From Chryseobacterium jejuense (GTDB lineage Bacteria > Bacteroidota > Bacteroidia > Flavobacteriales > Weeksellaceae), in contig NZ_FNEG01000003.1 of NCBI RefSeq assembly GCF_900100075.1, positions 585,978 to 649,977 of the forward strand: DNA of 64,000 nucleotides, given 5' to 3'. Made by a program: the position numbers and the translations under genes. This document shows, in pieces, positions 27,274 to 35,596 of the stretch (its first letter is position 1; every line of letters begins with the position of its first letter). A model generated the notes under the pieces. That model was given only the letters and a program-made list of their open reading frames with translations, did no database searches and was not told the origin of the DNA.

Positions 27274-28083
27274 CTATTTGAAATACTTGTCAAATAAGGT
27301 TAGCTGTTCAGACAATGAGCGGCTCCAATATTGAGTATCGTGAGCTCCTAATGATTCTGTATACAAATGCTGAATCTTCTGTTCAGTTAGTTTAGCATGG
27401 AATTTTCTGTTCTGCCCTATCATTTGAATATCCTCTGTTCCACAATCGAAAATGTAGCGTTGCCCGGCTGTAGCCATTAATTTAATCTTGCTGTCTGTAA
27501 GAAAATTAGTGTTTAGAGATTCAAAAGGGCCTAATACTTTACTAACCATATATTTATTGTATCCCTCTCCGAATACAGTAAAATCTAAAGCTCCACACGA
27601 GCTTCCTACAATCCCGAAAGTTTTGTTATAGGTAACTCCAATGTTGGTTGCTCCATAACCACCCATACTCCATCCCAGAATTCCACGGAATTTCTTTTCA
27701 GCTTTTACCGGATAGTTCTTATCAATAAAATCAACAAGTTCTTTCCCAATAAAGGTTTGGTACTGAGAATCTTTAACAATTGGGCTATCTACATACCACG
27801 AACTGTAATTTCCATCAGGTAACACATAAATGGTTTTGTACTGCTGAGCTTTCTGAACCAGATCAGGAATATCCTCCTTTACAGTTCTGTCCGGATTACC
27901 GCTGAAACCATGAAGAATATATACAGATGGATAGGTTGTATTGGGTTGTACATTGGGAGTGATGATAATAGTTTTGATCTTTTTGTTCATCTTAGGACTG
28001 AAAACTTCCTGATGAATGATCTTCTGTGCTGAAAACTGTGCGAAGGCAGTAAGAACAACAGCAATGTTGATTAACTTGTTCAT
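27274..28083 (-). CDS. Secreted esterase D-like alpha/beta hydrolase
   Basis: 269 residues with a signal peptide ending QFSAQ, so exported. The fold is alpha/beta hydrolase of the putative-esterase (esterase D, antigen 85) family. YILHGFSGNPD gives the oxyanion loop and GILGWSMGGYGA contains the nucleophile Ser in GxSxG. An Asp and a C-terminal His (LGAHDTQYW) complete the triad. It may cleave acyl esters, for example of carbohydrates or siderophores; the last idea comes only from the nearby receptor locus. It has its own terminator. Confidence 0.88.
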   Translation of the reverse strand: MNKLINIAVVLTAFAQFSAQKIIHQEVFSPKMNKKIKTIIITPNVQPNTTYPSVYILHGFSGNPDRTVKEDIPDLVQKAQQYKTIYVLPDGNYSSWYVDSPIVKDSQYQTFIGKELVDFIDKNYPVKAEKKFRGILGWSMGGYGATNIGVTYNKTFGIVGSSCGALDFTVFGEGYNKYMVSKVLGPFESLNTNFLTDSKIKLMATAGQRYIFDCGTEDIQMIGQNRKFHAKLTEQKIQHLYTESLGAHDTQYWSRSLSEQLTLFDKYFK

Positions 28084-28210
28084 GCTTTTAAAATTTAATT
28101 AATGATGGATAGATCATGAATGTACCTCTTATATAAATTTAAGATCTTTTATTTACATAATCAAAGGTTCATGATCTTATGACAGAACAAATTTGCACCG
28201 ATAAAAATGG

Positions 28211-28238
28211 AAAAGCCTCAACAAATGTTGAAGCTTTT
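28211..28238 (-). terminator. Terminator of the Crp-family gene
   Basis: AAAAGCCTCAAC (28211-28222) pairs with GTTGAAGCTTTT (28227-28238), one mismatch, 4-nt loop. It lies directly after the stop codon at 28240 on the minus strand. Confidence 0.7.
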
Positions 28239-28239
28239 A

Positions 28240-28815
28240 TTAATTTTTTTCCTTTTTTATACGACTGAGCTGAGTTGGGGTAATCCCTAAATAAGAAGCT
28301 ATTTGGTTTTGTTTCAATCTGTTGTGTAATGATTCGTTTTCAAGTAATAGATGATATCGCTGTTTTGCCGTTTCATATTTTAAGGAAACTTCCAGTGGTT
28401 CTTTTTTTACCACCCAATTTTTCTCCAGATACCGGATGTGAAAAAGAGCAAGATCGTGGTGTTTTTCTAATAATTCACGATAAGCTTTAACCGGGTATTT
28501 AATCACTTTGCAATCTTCAAGAGCAATAATATTGAAATCACTCGGTTCATTTTTGATAATAGCTGATGTAGAAGCTACAAAGCTGTTTTCTTCAAAGAAG
28601 ATCTTATAAATGGAGTTTCCTTCTTCATCAGTTGTGTAGTACCCTATTAATCCAGATTGTATAAAATAATAATACCTTGCCATGCTGCCGGATTCCAGAA
28701 GAAGATCACCTTTTTTGTACTGTTCTTCGCTGCAAATAGCCATCATAGCAGAAGTAGTATCCTCTGATAATGGATAATAGCTGTTGATTTGCTTTAAGAA
28801 TTCTGAACTGTTCAT
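28240..28815 (-). CDS. Crp/Fnr-family transcriptional regulator
   Basis: 191 residues. An N-terminal cyclic-nucleotide-binding beta-roll (KGDLLLESGSMARYYYFIQS; LIGYYTTDEEGNSIYKIFFE) is followed by a dimer helix. A C-terminal helix-turn-helix ends NQIASYLGITPTQLSRIKKE. It belongs to the short Bacteroidetes group without Fnr cysteines or an obvious cAMP site. The ATG at 28815 is preferred over the upstream GTG at 28842. Targets are unknown; the neighbours do not suggest one. Confidence 0.9.
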   Translation of the reverse strand: MNSSEFLKQINSYYPLSEDTTSAMMAICSEEQYKKGDLLLESGSMARYYYFIQSGLIGYYTTDEEGNSIYKIFFEENSFVASTSAIIKNEPSDFNIIALEDCKVIKYPVKAYRELLEKHHDLALFHIRYLEKNWVVKKEPLEVSLKYETAKQRYHLLLENESLHNRLKQNQIASYLGITPTQLSRIKKEKN

Positions 28816-28857
28816 GGTGTTAAAGAATTTATATGGAGACACAAAATTTTATTTTTT

Positions 28858-28990
28858 GCCACGAATGCACGAATAATTTTTATTACAGTTTGTCATTCTG
28901 TAAGAATCCAGTCTGTTATATTTATCAAACTCCAATGGAATGACAATTACAAAGCTATTCACAAACACAAATAATTCGTGCATTCGTGGC
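28858..28990. repeat. Nested inverted repeat of the GCCACGAATGCACGAAT module
   Basis: GCCACGAATGCACGAAT at 28858-28874 is perfectly complemented by ATTCGTGCATTCGTGGC at 28974-28990. Inside is a second inverted pair, TGTCATTC and GAATGACA. The element fills most of the space between the Crp and GNAT genes. Confidence 0.85.
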
Positions 28991-29044
28991 GATAAAAAAT
29001 CTCAATAATCTGCGTGAGAAAATAAATCTTAGTGAAACTTATCT

Positions 29045-29566
29045 TTAATCCAATATTTTCTTCATCATCAGATCCGTCTGTTCCTCATCTCCAAGCCTGA
29101 AAATATGTTTATCAAACTCAATGAAGCCATTCTTTTTATAGAAGTTTAAAGCTCTCAGATTTTCTTCCCAGACTCCCAACCACAGATATGACTTTTTGAG
29201 ATGTTGGGCAGTGTTTAGCGCTTGGTCATAAAGTAACTGTCCTACTTTTTGACCATGATGGCTTTTCTTCACATAAATTCTTTCAATTTCAAGGCTGGTT
29301 TCATCCTGTAACTCTGTTTGTGCTTTCCCTGAATTCACCTTCAGATAGCCAACAGGATTATCCTCTTCCCAGGCAATATAAAAATGTGAATCCGGATTAT
29401 TAAGTTCTGCAGTTACTTTCTCTGTGTTGAAGCTTTCTTTCAGGTATTTTTCCATGGCTTCTCCAGTATTGTCTTTTGCGAAAGTCTCAGAAAAAGTCTG
29501 AATCCCCAGCTTCTGAATAATATCTATCTCTTTAGCAGAGGCTTTGTTGATAATAATTGATGCCAT
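29045..29566 (-). CDS. GNAT-family N-acetyltransferase
   Basis: 173-residue acetyl-CoA-dependent acetyltransferase. The conserved core is LEIERIYVKKSHHGQKVGQL (motif A with the Q-x-x-G-x-G/A acetyl-CoA loop, here HGQKVG) and LWLGVWEENLRALNFYKKNG (motif B). It resembles the SpeG/PaiA-like group with ETFAKDNTGEAMEKYL near the start, which acts on polyamines or small amines in relatives. It lies 12 bp downstream of the nucleosidase gene, so they form an operon. Confidence 0.9.
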   Translation of the reverse strand: MASIIINKASAKEIDIIQKLGIQTFSETFAKDNTGEAMEKYLKESFNTEKVTAELNNPDSHFYIAWEEDNPVGYLKVNSGKAQTELQDETSLEIERIYVKKSHHGQKVGQLLYDQALNTAQHLKKSYLWLGVWEENLRALNFYKKNGFIEFDKHIFRLGDEEQTDLMMKKILD

Positions 29567-29578
29567 TTTAAATCAGTT

Positions 29579-30160
29579 TTAAGAAAATAATATTTTTTTG
29601 AATGCTTCAGAAGCAAGATGTACCTGAACACTCCAATCGTCGGCAGCATCGCTCCCCGCATCATCAGAGATGTATTTCAGGCATAGGAATGGGATGTTCT
29701 CTTTTTGTGCAATTAATGCTAAAGGATAGGCTTCCATATCTACAATATTGTAATCGGTTTCAGAGTGATTCATTTCGAAACTATCACCACTTCCACAGAT
29801 TCCTTCTTTCAGGCTGTCCATTTTAAGACCATACTCTAAAACAGGTGGAACTCCGGATAAAGGGGTTTCATACAGTTTAAAACCTAACCCTCTTACATCC
29901 ATATCTCTTTGGATAAACTTGGTACAACAAACTACCTCTCCTTTATGAAATCCTTTGCTTCCTGCAGAGCCTAGATTAACAATTAATTTCGGTTTTCTGG
30001 CATGAATTTCTTTAGTAAGCTCTATCGCTGCATTTACTTTCCCGATTCCTGTTATTAACTTATTCTTATCATCGAATACTGTTCCTGCTTCAGAATCCAG
30101 TGCAAAAACAAAAAGACTGTCTGCAACAGGAAAATGAAGTTCATTATTAATTTTTATCAT
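29579..30160 (-). CDS. MTA/SAH nucleosidase-like enzyme
   Basis: 193 residues of the PNP_UDP_1 nucleoside phosphorylase/nucleosidase family. The N-terminal FALDSEAG, the GIGKVNAAIELT loop, VNLGSAGSKG, the ribose-binding VDMEAYPLA and the catalytic Asp in KYISDDAGSDA match MTA/S-adenosylhomocysteine nucleosidases. It is shorter than the usual 230. A TATCTTTG -7 box stands 28-35 bp upstream (minus, 30195-30188). Adenine salvage from methylthioadenosine or futalosine hydrolysis are both possible. Confidence 0.82.
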   Translation of the reverse strand: MIKINNELHFPVADSLFVFALDSEAGTVFDDKNKLITGIGKVNAAIELTKEIHARKPKLIVNLGSAGSKGFHKGEVVCCTKFIQRDMDVRGLGFKLYETPLSGVPPVLEYGLKMDSLKEGICGSGDSFEMNHSETDYNIVDMEAYPLALIAQKENIPFLCLKYISDDAGSDAADDWSVQVHLASEAFKKILFS

Positions 30161-30477
30161 TGAAAAATATAGATTTATACTGTATTACAAAGATACGAGA
30201 GTTTTTACTGAAGTTTGTCAGAATGTTAGCTGTTTTCATATTACTTCGAGTAATTTTCAACACTAATTGAACTAATGTTTTCACAAATAACACTAGTGCT
30301 TGGATGCTTAATATATTTAATGCATTGCCATAATAAAACATTCAGCTTCGGGTAGCAGATTTATCTGCCTTTGCTTCTTAAAATTATTATAAAGTTTATT
30401 AATTCTTTACGTTAAAAAATATTGTAAGTCATATTAAAATAAAAACCCCAACCTAAAATAGCTTGGGGTTTATATAA
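30161..30477. other. 317-bp gap
   Basis: Holds the -7 box TATCTTTG (minus, 30195-30188) of the nucleosidase operon at one end and the terminator of the FrnE-like gene at the other (30443-30471). The AT-rich middle has no gene or repeat that I recognise. Confidence 0.5.
30443..30471 (-). terminator. Terminator of the FrnE-like gene
   Basis: AAACCCCAA (30443-30451) pairs with TTGGGGTTT (30463-30471). On the minus strand it follows the stop at 30478 and is succeeded by TTTTATTTT. Confidence 0.75.
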
Positions 30478-31179
30478 TTAAATGCTGCATCCATCAGCAT
30501 CACAGGAAGCTCCGTTGTTTCCTGAGAGATCTTTAAAAGGACTTACCGTTTCTTTATAGGTCTGTTGCAATGCGTTTTCAAAAACTTCTACAGGTTGAGC
30601 CCCGGAAACTGCATACTTACCGTTCAGGACAAAGAAAGGAACACCGGAAACACCATTGTTTCTTGCCTCCATAATATCCTGGTTTACTTCGTAATCTAAT
30701 TGGTCGCTAGTAACCGCTTCTTTGGCTTCTTCTTGAGCAATACCTAAGTTTTCAGCAAGAGAAATTAATACTTCAGAATCACCTACATTTTTACCGTCAA
30801 TAAAATGAGCGATAAACAATGCTTCTTCCATTTCATTAGATTTATTGTGCTTTTTAGCCAAATGAAGCAATCTGTGGGCACTGAAAGTATTCGTGATTAA
30901 AGTCTTTCCAAAATCAAAATCAATACCTGCTCCTTTTCCCATTTGGGTAACCTGAGCCAGCATTTGTTTTGCCTGGGCTTCACCCACTCCTTTTTTCTCT
31001 CTGAAATATTGAATGGTATCTTGAGTGGTATTGGAGTCTAATGTTGGATCAAGCTGAAAGCTCTTCCACTCTACTTCTACTTCATCTTTAAATGGCAATT
31101 TTTCTAAGGCCTGTTCAAAATTATTTTTTCCGATATAGCAAAACGGACACATTACATCCGACCAGATTTCTATTTTCAT
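30478..31179 (-). CDS. DsbA-family FrnE-like oxidoreductase
   Basis: 233 residues, no signal peptide, so cytoplasmic. The thioredoxin fold begins IEIWSDVMCPFCYIGKNNFE with the redox motif Cys12-Pro-Phe-Cys15. The helical insert and the cis-Pro segment GVSGVPFFVLNGKY are typical of FrnE/2-hydroxychromene-isomerase-like DsbA proteins. An extra C-terminal CDADGCSI tail carries two Cys that could exchange with the active site, as in FrnE. The promoter region holds a palindrome (31234-31250) resembling the nearby HxlR operator. Confidence 0.92.
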   Translation of the reverse strand: MKIEIWSDVMCPFCYIGKNNFEQALEKLPFKDEVEVEWKSFQLDPTLDSNTTQDTIQYFREKKGVGEAQAKQMLAQVTQMGKGAGIDFDFGKTLITNTFSAHRLLHLAKKHNKSNEMEEALFIAHFIDGKNVGDSEVLISLAENLGIAQEEAKEAVTSDQLDYEVNQDIMEARNNGVSGVPFFVLNGKYAVSGAQPVEVFENALQQTYKETVSPFKDLSGNNGASCDADGCSI

Positions 31180-31210
31180 TTTATTTAATTTTAATTCGAA
31201 TTTAGTATAA

Positions 31211-31250
31211 CAAAGATACGGATTTATTTTAATGTAATAAAATTTGTTAC
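31211..31250 (-). promoter_or_regulatory. Promoter with palindromic operator before the FrnE-like gene
   Basis: -7 box TATCTTTG on the minus strand (31218-31211). The imperfect palindrome GTAATAAAATTTGTTAC (31234-31250) covers the -33 area. Its core AAATTTGT is shared with the HxlR-associated palindrome at 33487-33506. Confidence 0.4.
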
Positions 31251-31252
31251 AT

Positions 31253-32419
31253 TTATTCCGAACAACTAGAAATTATCTCTCCTTTTTTTTCAATGATATT
31301 CCTTACTATGATCATCAGAAATGCAAGAATCCCGAAAATAAAGCCTATCCAAGGGGTGTATTCTACTCCTTTGGTGATAATGATCCAGCCACCGATCGTA
31401 GTTCCCAAAGTAACTCCCAGATTTCCAAATGAAGTAGCCAGGCTGTTTGCAAATTCCAATGCATCAGGAGCTGCCGAGATCATATAAGTAGAAGCATTCA
31501 GAAAGCTTGGAGAATAAAGGAAACCCCAGATTCCTATCACAAAGATAGTAGCTAGCAAGTTTCCATTGGAAATATACAATAATACGGGAATAAGAATTGT
31601 TCCGGAAAGGAAAAATGCCAGCGTTACCGTTACATTTTTATTGAGCATTTTACCGGCAATTTTGTTCGCAATAATTCCAATAATTCCAAATAGAAATAAC
31701 ATATAGCTTACCATTGAAGTATCCATTCCTTTGGCTTTTCCAAGATAATCGGCAAAATAACTGTAGGTAGAAAACCAGGCGGTAATCATAAAAAAGTTAG
31801 TAAGTGTACTCAAAATAAAGGATGGCTGCTTTAAAATTTTAATCTGGCTTCCATATGACTTTTTCTCTTTGACGGGCATTGACGGAAGAAGAAAATGAAT
31901 GTTTCCCAATGCAACCAAGCTCACTGCTGCCTGTATCATAAATGAATATTCCCATGAATAGAGCCCCGAAATCCAGGTAGCAAAAGGAACTGTAGTAACC
32001 ATTGCTATAGCCACACCATTGAACACAGTGCTCATCAGCTCATTTTTCTTACTATTATCTGCTCCGGATATTGCTACAGACAGTGCTGTTGCAATATATA
32101 CAGGCTGTAAAAATGCAGGAAGAATTCTCACCAGCATCAATAGCCAGAAAGGAGGAGAAAATGAAGAGATAATTCCGGTGATGAGGAACATAAGGATAGA
32201 AGCTGTCATCACCTTTTTACGATTGATTCCTGAAGTAAGTAAAGTCATAAAAGGTCCTGTAAGAGCAATGACCAAAGCAAAAGTACTTAAAAGATAACCG
32301 GCTTTGTCTATACTGATCTTATAATACTCAGCCACCTGTGGCAGGATTCCAATAATTCCGAATTCTGTTGTAATCACAGCAATAAATCCCAAACATCCGA
32401 TGTAGGCATACTTTTTCAT
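31253..32419 (-). CDS. MFS transporter (AraJ-like DHA1 family)
   Basis: 388-residue, twelve-helix proton-linked exporter. The opening ITTEFGIIGILPQVAEYY is the hallmark of the AraJ/YdhP sugar- or drug-efflux group, and motif-A-like SGINRKKV follows TM2-3. It lies 20 bp downstream of an alpha/beta hydrolase gene, and the pair is divergent from an HxlR regulator. An inducible hydrolyse-and-export unit is therefore likely. The substrate is unknown. Confidence 0.9.
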   Translation of the reverse strand: MKKYAYIGCLGFIAVITTEFGIIGILPQVAEYYKISIDKAGYLLSTFALVIALTGPFMTLLTSGINRKKVMTASILMFLITGIISSFSPPFWLLMLVRILPAFLQPVYIATALSVAISGADNSKKNELMSTVFNGVAIAMVTTVPFATWISGLYSWEYSFMIQAAVSLVALGNIHFLLPSMPVKEKKSYGSQIKILKQPSFILSTLTNFFMITAWFSTYSYFADYLGKAKGMDTSMVSYMLFLFGIIGIIANKIAGKMLNKNVTVTLAFFLSGTILIPVLLYISNGNLLATIFVIGIWGFLYSPSFLNASTYMISAAPDALEFANSLATSFGNLGVTLGTTIGGWIIITKGVEYTPWIGFIFGILAFLMIIVRNIIEKKGEIISSCSE

Positions 32420-32439
32420 GATTATTTCTTTGGATGGGT

Positions 32440-33360
32440 TTATTTAAAATGCTGCTGAGCAAAATCTGCCATTTCATTAACGGCCAGTTGCGTTTCTTCC
32501 AAAATTTCGCCCATGTGCATAAAACCATGAACCATATCTTTGTAAAAGCTGGTAGTAAGGGGTACTCCGGCATTTTGCATATTTTCAGCAAGCTGTCTTG
32601 CATCATCCGCCAAAGGATCATGTTCTGCAATAATAATCAGTGTTGATGGAGTATTTTTGAAATCTTTTATTAGAATAGGAATAGCTAACGGATTGTTGCT
32701 TTCCTCCTTAGGAAGATACGAGTTCCAGGCATCTACTCCACCTTGTTTATTAAGAACCGGTCCGTTTTCATATATTTCCCAGGTTTTTGTATTTAGCTGG
32801 TTATCCACGGCAGGATAAATCAGAACCTGAAATGTAAAGAGTTCCCCAATTTGGGTAGAAACAGCAGTTGATAAAGCACCGCCAGCACTGTCTCCTATAA
32901 TTCCTATCTGATCTTGATCAATTCCCAAAGAGTCTGCATTGCCTATGATCCACTTTACAACGTCAAGACAATCATTCAAACCTGCAGGGAAAGGATGTTC
33001 CGGAGCAAGACGATAATCTATGAAAATAACAGCAGATCCTGTTGCATTGGCCAGTTTACGGACAACTGCGTCGTGGGTTTCGTAACCACCCGCGATAAAC
33101 CATCCGCCATGAATATAAATAATAGCTGAGGATTTCTGAACAGTTTTTCCCTTTGGACGGTAGATTCTGATGGGAATTTGATGATTTTCCATTGGAATAT
33201 CAAGCTCTTCAATCATAGCCACGGCTTCTTTTTTAGCACTAAGCTGTAAAGACATGGCTTCAAGATATTTTCTGGCATCATCCAATGGATTTTGTGGATT
33301 AAAAGACTGTATTTTTTCTAAATGGTTTAAAATCTGATTGATTTTAGGTGTCAACTGCAT
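32440..33360 (-). CDS. Alpha/beta hydrolase (hormone-sensitive lipase family)
   Basis: 306-residue cytoplasmic esterase. IIYIHGGWFIAGGYETHD holds the HGGW oxyanion motif, IGIIGDSAGGALSTAV the nucleophile Ser in GDSAG, and AEHDPLADDA plus MVHGFMHM the Asp and His. This fits bacterial HSL/acetyl-esterase family IV. First gene of a two-gene operon with an MFS exporter, facing HxlR. It may open or hydrolyse a xenobiotic ester or lactone. Confidence 0.92.
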   Translation of the reverse strand: MQLTPKINQILNHLEKIQSFNPQNPLDDARKYLEAMSLQLSAKKEAVAMIEELDIPMENHQIPIRIYRPKGKTVQKSSAIIYIHGGWFIAGGYETHDAVVRKLANATGSAVIFIDYRLAPEHPFPAGLNDCLDVVKWIIGNADSLGIDQDQIGIIGDSAGGALSTAVSTQIGELFTFQVLIYPAVDNQLNTKTWEIYENGPVLNKQGGVDAWNSYLPKEESNNPLAIPILIKDFKNTPSTLIIIAEHDPLADDARQLAENMQNAGVPLTTSFYKDMVHGFMHMGEILEETQLAVNEMADFAQQHFK

Positions 33361-33454
33361 TTTGTTTTAATTTTAAGTTAATATTCTTTGCAGTGAACAG
33401 TAGCGCTATTGTTATTTATCTGCTTTTATGGGGACAAAATTAGTTTTCATGCCT

Positions 33455-33506
33455 TACATTTGCACTATATACAGGCCAATGTATGGTACGAACAAATTTG
33501 TAAGTA
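33455..33506 (+). promoter_or_regulatory. HxlR promoter and 20-bp palindromic operator
   Basis: TACATTTG (33455-33462) is a -7 box. Downstream, TACGAACAAATTTGTAAGTA (33487-33506) is a 20-bp palindrome matching in 8 of 10 half-site positions and ending at the start codon. This agrees with an autoregulatory HxlR site. On the other strand TAATTTTG (33442-33435) can drive the hydrolase operon. Confidence 0.5.
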
Positions 33507-33883
33507 TGGGGAAGATAAAAGAGAATTCAACCAATAATATCAATAAACAATATATTCAGGAATGTGATTTGAGCTATGCCGTATGTAAGATCGGTGGAAG
33601 ATGGAAGTTGTTTATTCTGAGTAAATTAAGAGATGAGACATTACGCTTTAGTGAAATTAAAAGAGCGATTCCGGGAATTACAGAAAGAATGCTTACACTT
33701 CAGTTGAAGGAACTTGAAAAGGAAGGATTGGTAAAAAGAACGGTATATGCGGAAGTTCCACCAAGAGTAGATTATGAGCTTACAGATATTGCCAGAGAAC
33801 TGATTCCTATATGGGATGCATTAAATACTTGGGGCGGGAAGCACCGAAAATTTATTGAGAAGCAGGAAGATTGTAGAGAATAA
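33506..33883 (+). CDS. HxlR-family redox-type regulator
   Basis: 125 residues. QECDLSYAVCKIGGRWKLFI shows the HxlR core with two N-terminal Cys, the first in the position used by YodB-like thiol sensors. AIPGITERMLTLQLKELEKE is the recognition helix region and RTVYAEVPPRVDYELTD the wing. The ATG at 33506 is chosen because upstream in-frame starts would place the promoter box inside the gene. It probably represses the divergent hydrolase and MFS genes. Confidence 0.9.
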   Translation: MGKIKENSTNNINKQYIQECDLSYAVCKIGGRWKLFILSKLRDETLRFSEIKRAIPGITERMLTLQLKELEKEGLVKRTVYAEVPPRVDYELTDIARELIPIWDALNTWGGKHRKFIEKQEDCRE

Positions 33884-34184
33884 TTAGAAAGAATACAAGC
33901 TACAAATTGTTTTTATTGCCACCAATGCACGAATATTTCTTATTTACGTAAGAGATCTACGTGCCTATATGGTGAAATTTATTTTTTTTAAACCACATAG
34001 CCACATAGAATATTGCTGCAGAAAAACTTTAATTTCTATTTGTTATTTCGTGGGGCTTCAGCTTCACTTTTGGAATATAATAGTCCAGATTCCTACGGAA
34101 ATCTAAGATTATCTCCTTTTAGTCGATGAATATTATTTCGACGTAGTTAATGACAAACTGTATGTTTATGTTTCTCCACAGAAT
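33884..34184. other. 301-bp gap filled with repeats
   Basis: Contains, in order, a half module GCCACCAATGCACGAATA (about 33917), a TGCCTATATGGT/AACCACATAGCCACATAG hairpin (about 33962-34010), a word CGTGGGGCTTCAGCTTCAC, and copy 2 of the 53-bp repeat (34105-34157). No gene is visible. Confidence 0.6.
34105..34157. repeat. 53-bp dispersed repeat, copy 2
   Basis: Matches 2678-2730 at 51 of 53 positions in the same orientation. It is part of a longer mosaic with the hairpin module, but in the opposite order from copy 1, where the hairpin follows rather than precedes. Confidence 0.8.
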
Positions 34185-35369
34185 TTACACCTTATTCACT
34201 TTATTACAAAACAAGACATGGGCAATCAGGGCAAGAAGTCCAAAAGTAGTTCCTACAACACAAACACCTGTCCATTGTGCTTTCTGCCAAGCAAGAGACG
34301 CCAGCCACGTTCCTAGTGATCCTCCAATGAAATAAGAAACCATATAGACTGTATTTAGCCTGTTTACTGCATTGGATTTGATTAAAAAGTAATTGGTCTG
34401 GTTCATAATATGGCTGGATTGTACGCCAAGGTCTACAAGAATTACTCCTACAATTAACCCCCAATAGGTTTCGCCGCCAAAATAAGTGAATCCCCAGCTT
34501 CCAATAAGAATCAGTAATGAATATAAGATGATACGGTTGATATCCAGGTATTTTTGAAGCTTTCCTACTTTTGCTGCTGCTAAAGCACCTACTGCACCTG
34601 CCAACCCAAAACTTCCTACTACGGATGAACCAGCATTAAAAGGTGGTTTCTCCATATGAAAAACCAATGTTGTAAATAAAGCACACATAGATCCGAAAGC
34701 CATAGCCCCACGGAAAGATGCCAATTGAAGAATCGGTTGTGTTTTAGCAAGATGAGCTACGGAACGCATCAATTCTTTGTAAGTACCTTTAAAATTGGGA
34801 GATAGTTCCGGAAGCATTTTATAAACGGCCAACCAAACTAAAATCATTAATCCAGCAGCAATTCCAAACATTGCTCTCCAGCCCCATACTTCACCTACAA
34901 TACCACCAATGAAACGGGAAAGAAGAATTCCCAATAAAAGTCCGGACATTACTAATCCGATATTGGCCGATTTTTCTTTATCTGATGAAAGTTCAGCTGC
35001 AATGGGCACAAACAGTTGAGGGATTACAGAAGTAGCCCCAATTAATAAACTGGCAGCATACAACATCCATAATTGATTGGCAAAGGTCATCCAAAGCAGG
35101 GATCCAAAAACAAGAAACAGATCTATAAGAATTAATTTCTTCCTGAAAAACTTATCTCCAAGCGGTACAATCAGCAACAGCCCAAAAGCATAACCAATCT
35201 GAGTTAATACGGAGATTTTGCTGGCTGCGGCTTCGGAAACGTTAAGATCGTCTGAGATTAAAGCCAATAAAGGCTGGTTGTAATAATTATTGGCCACTAC
35301 AAGCCCTGAAATAATAGCCATTAACCAGACCACTGTTCTGGAAATACCATTGGTAGAATTCACCTGCAT
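34185..35369 (-). CDS. MFS transporter
   Basis: 394-residue exporter with twelve helices. VVANNYYNQPLLALISDDL in the first loop and PLGDKFFRKK (motif A) after TM2 are characteristic of the bacterial MFS group with the NYYxQPLL signature. The ATG at 35369 is used; an upstream in-frame start would add 19 residues that do not look like TM1. It is divergent from an NrtR-like regulator across about 230 bp, which suggests regulated uptake or export of a metabolite. Confidence 0.9.
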   Translation of the reverse strand: MQVNSTNGISRTVVWLMAIISGLVVANNYYNQPLLALISDDLNVSEAAASKISVLTQIGYAFGLLLIVPLGDKFFRKKLILIDLFLVFGSLLWMTFANQLWMLYAASLLIGATSVIPQLFVPIAAELSSDKEKSANIGLVMSGLLLGILLSRFIGGIVGEVWGWRAMFGIAAGLMILVWLAVYKMLPELSPNFKGTYKELMRSVAHLAKTQPILQLASFRGAMAFGSMCALFTTLVFHMEKPPFNAGSSVVGSFGLAGAVGALAAAKVGKLQKYLDINRIILYSLLILIGSWGFTYFGGETYWGLIVGVILVDLGVQSSHIMNQTNYFLIKSNAVNRLNTVYMVSYFIGGSLGTWLASLAWQKAQWTGVCVVGTTFGLLALIAHVLFCNKVNKV

Positions 35370-35567
35370 CTTAAAATTTTTTATTGAATAGAAATATATC
35401 CTGATGACTCCATATTTTGGATACATTTTTTAACGGCCTCAAAGGTAGGCATTTTCATAAAAAAGACTGATTAATTATGATTGATTTCACCTGTACGTGT
35501 TATATGTTTTTTTCTTACAACCTGCTCCCACAAAGAGTTTTTTTTAAGTATTATTCAATTTTATCTT

Positions 35568-35575
35568 TACATTTG
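35568..35575 (+). promoter_or_regulatory. -7 promoter box of the NrtR-like gene
   Basis: TACATTTG, 22 bp before the start codon at 35597. No good TTG -33 box is present. Confidence 0.4.
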
Positions 35576-35596
35576 CAATAACACACATTTATTTTT

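Noticed and set aside
28858..28990. CRISPR array
   Set aside because: The repeats are palindromic modules in mosaic order with no regular spacer spacing, and no cas genes are present.
30147..30341. 64-residue minus-strand frame
   Set aside because: Overlaps the start of the nucleosidase gene and lies in AT-rich promoter DNA; no coding character.
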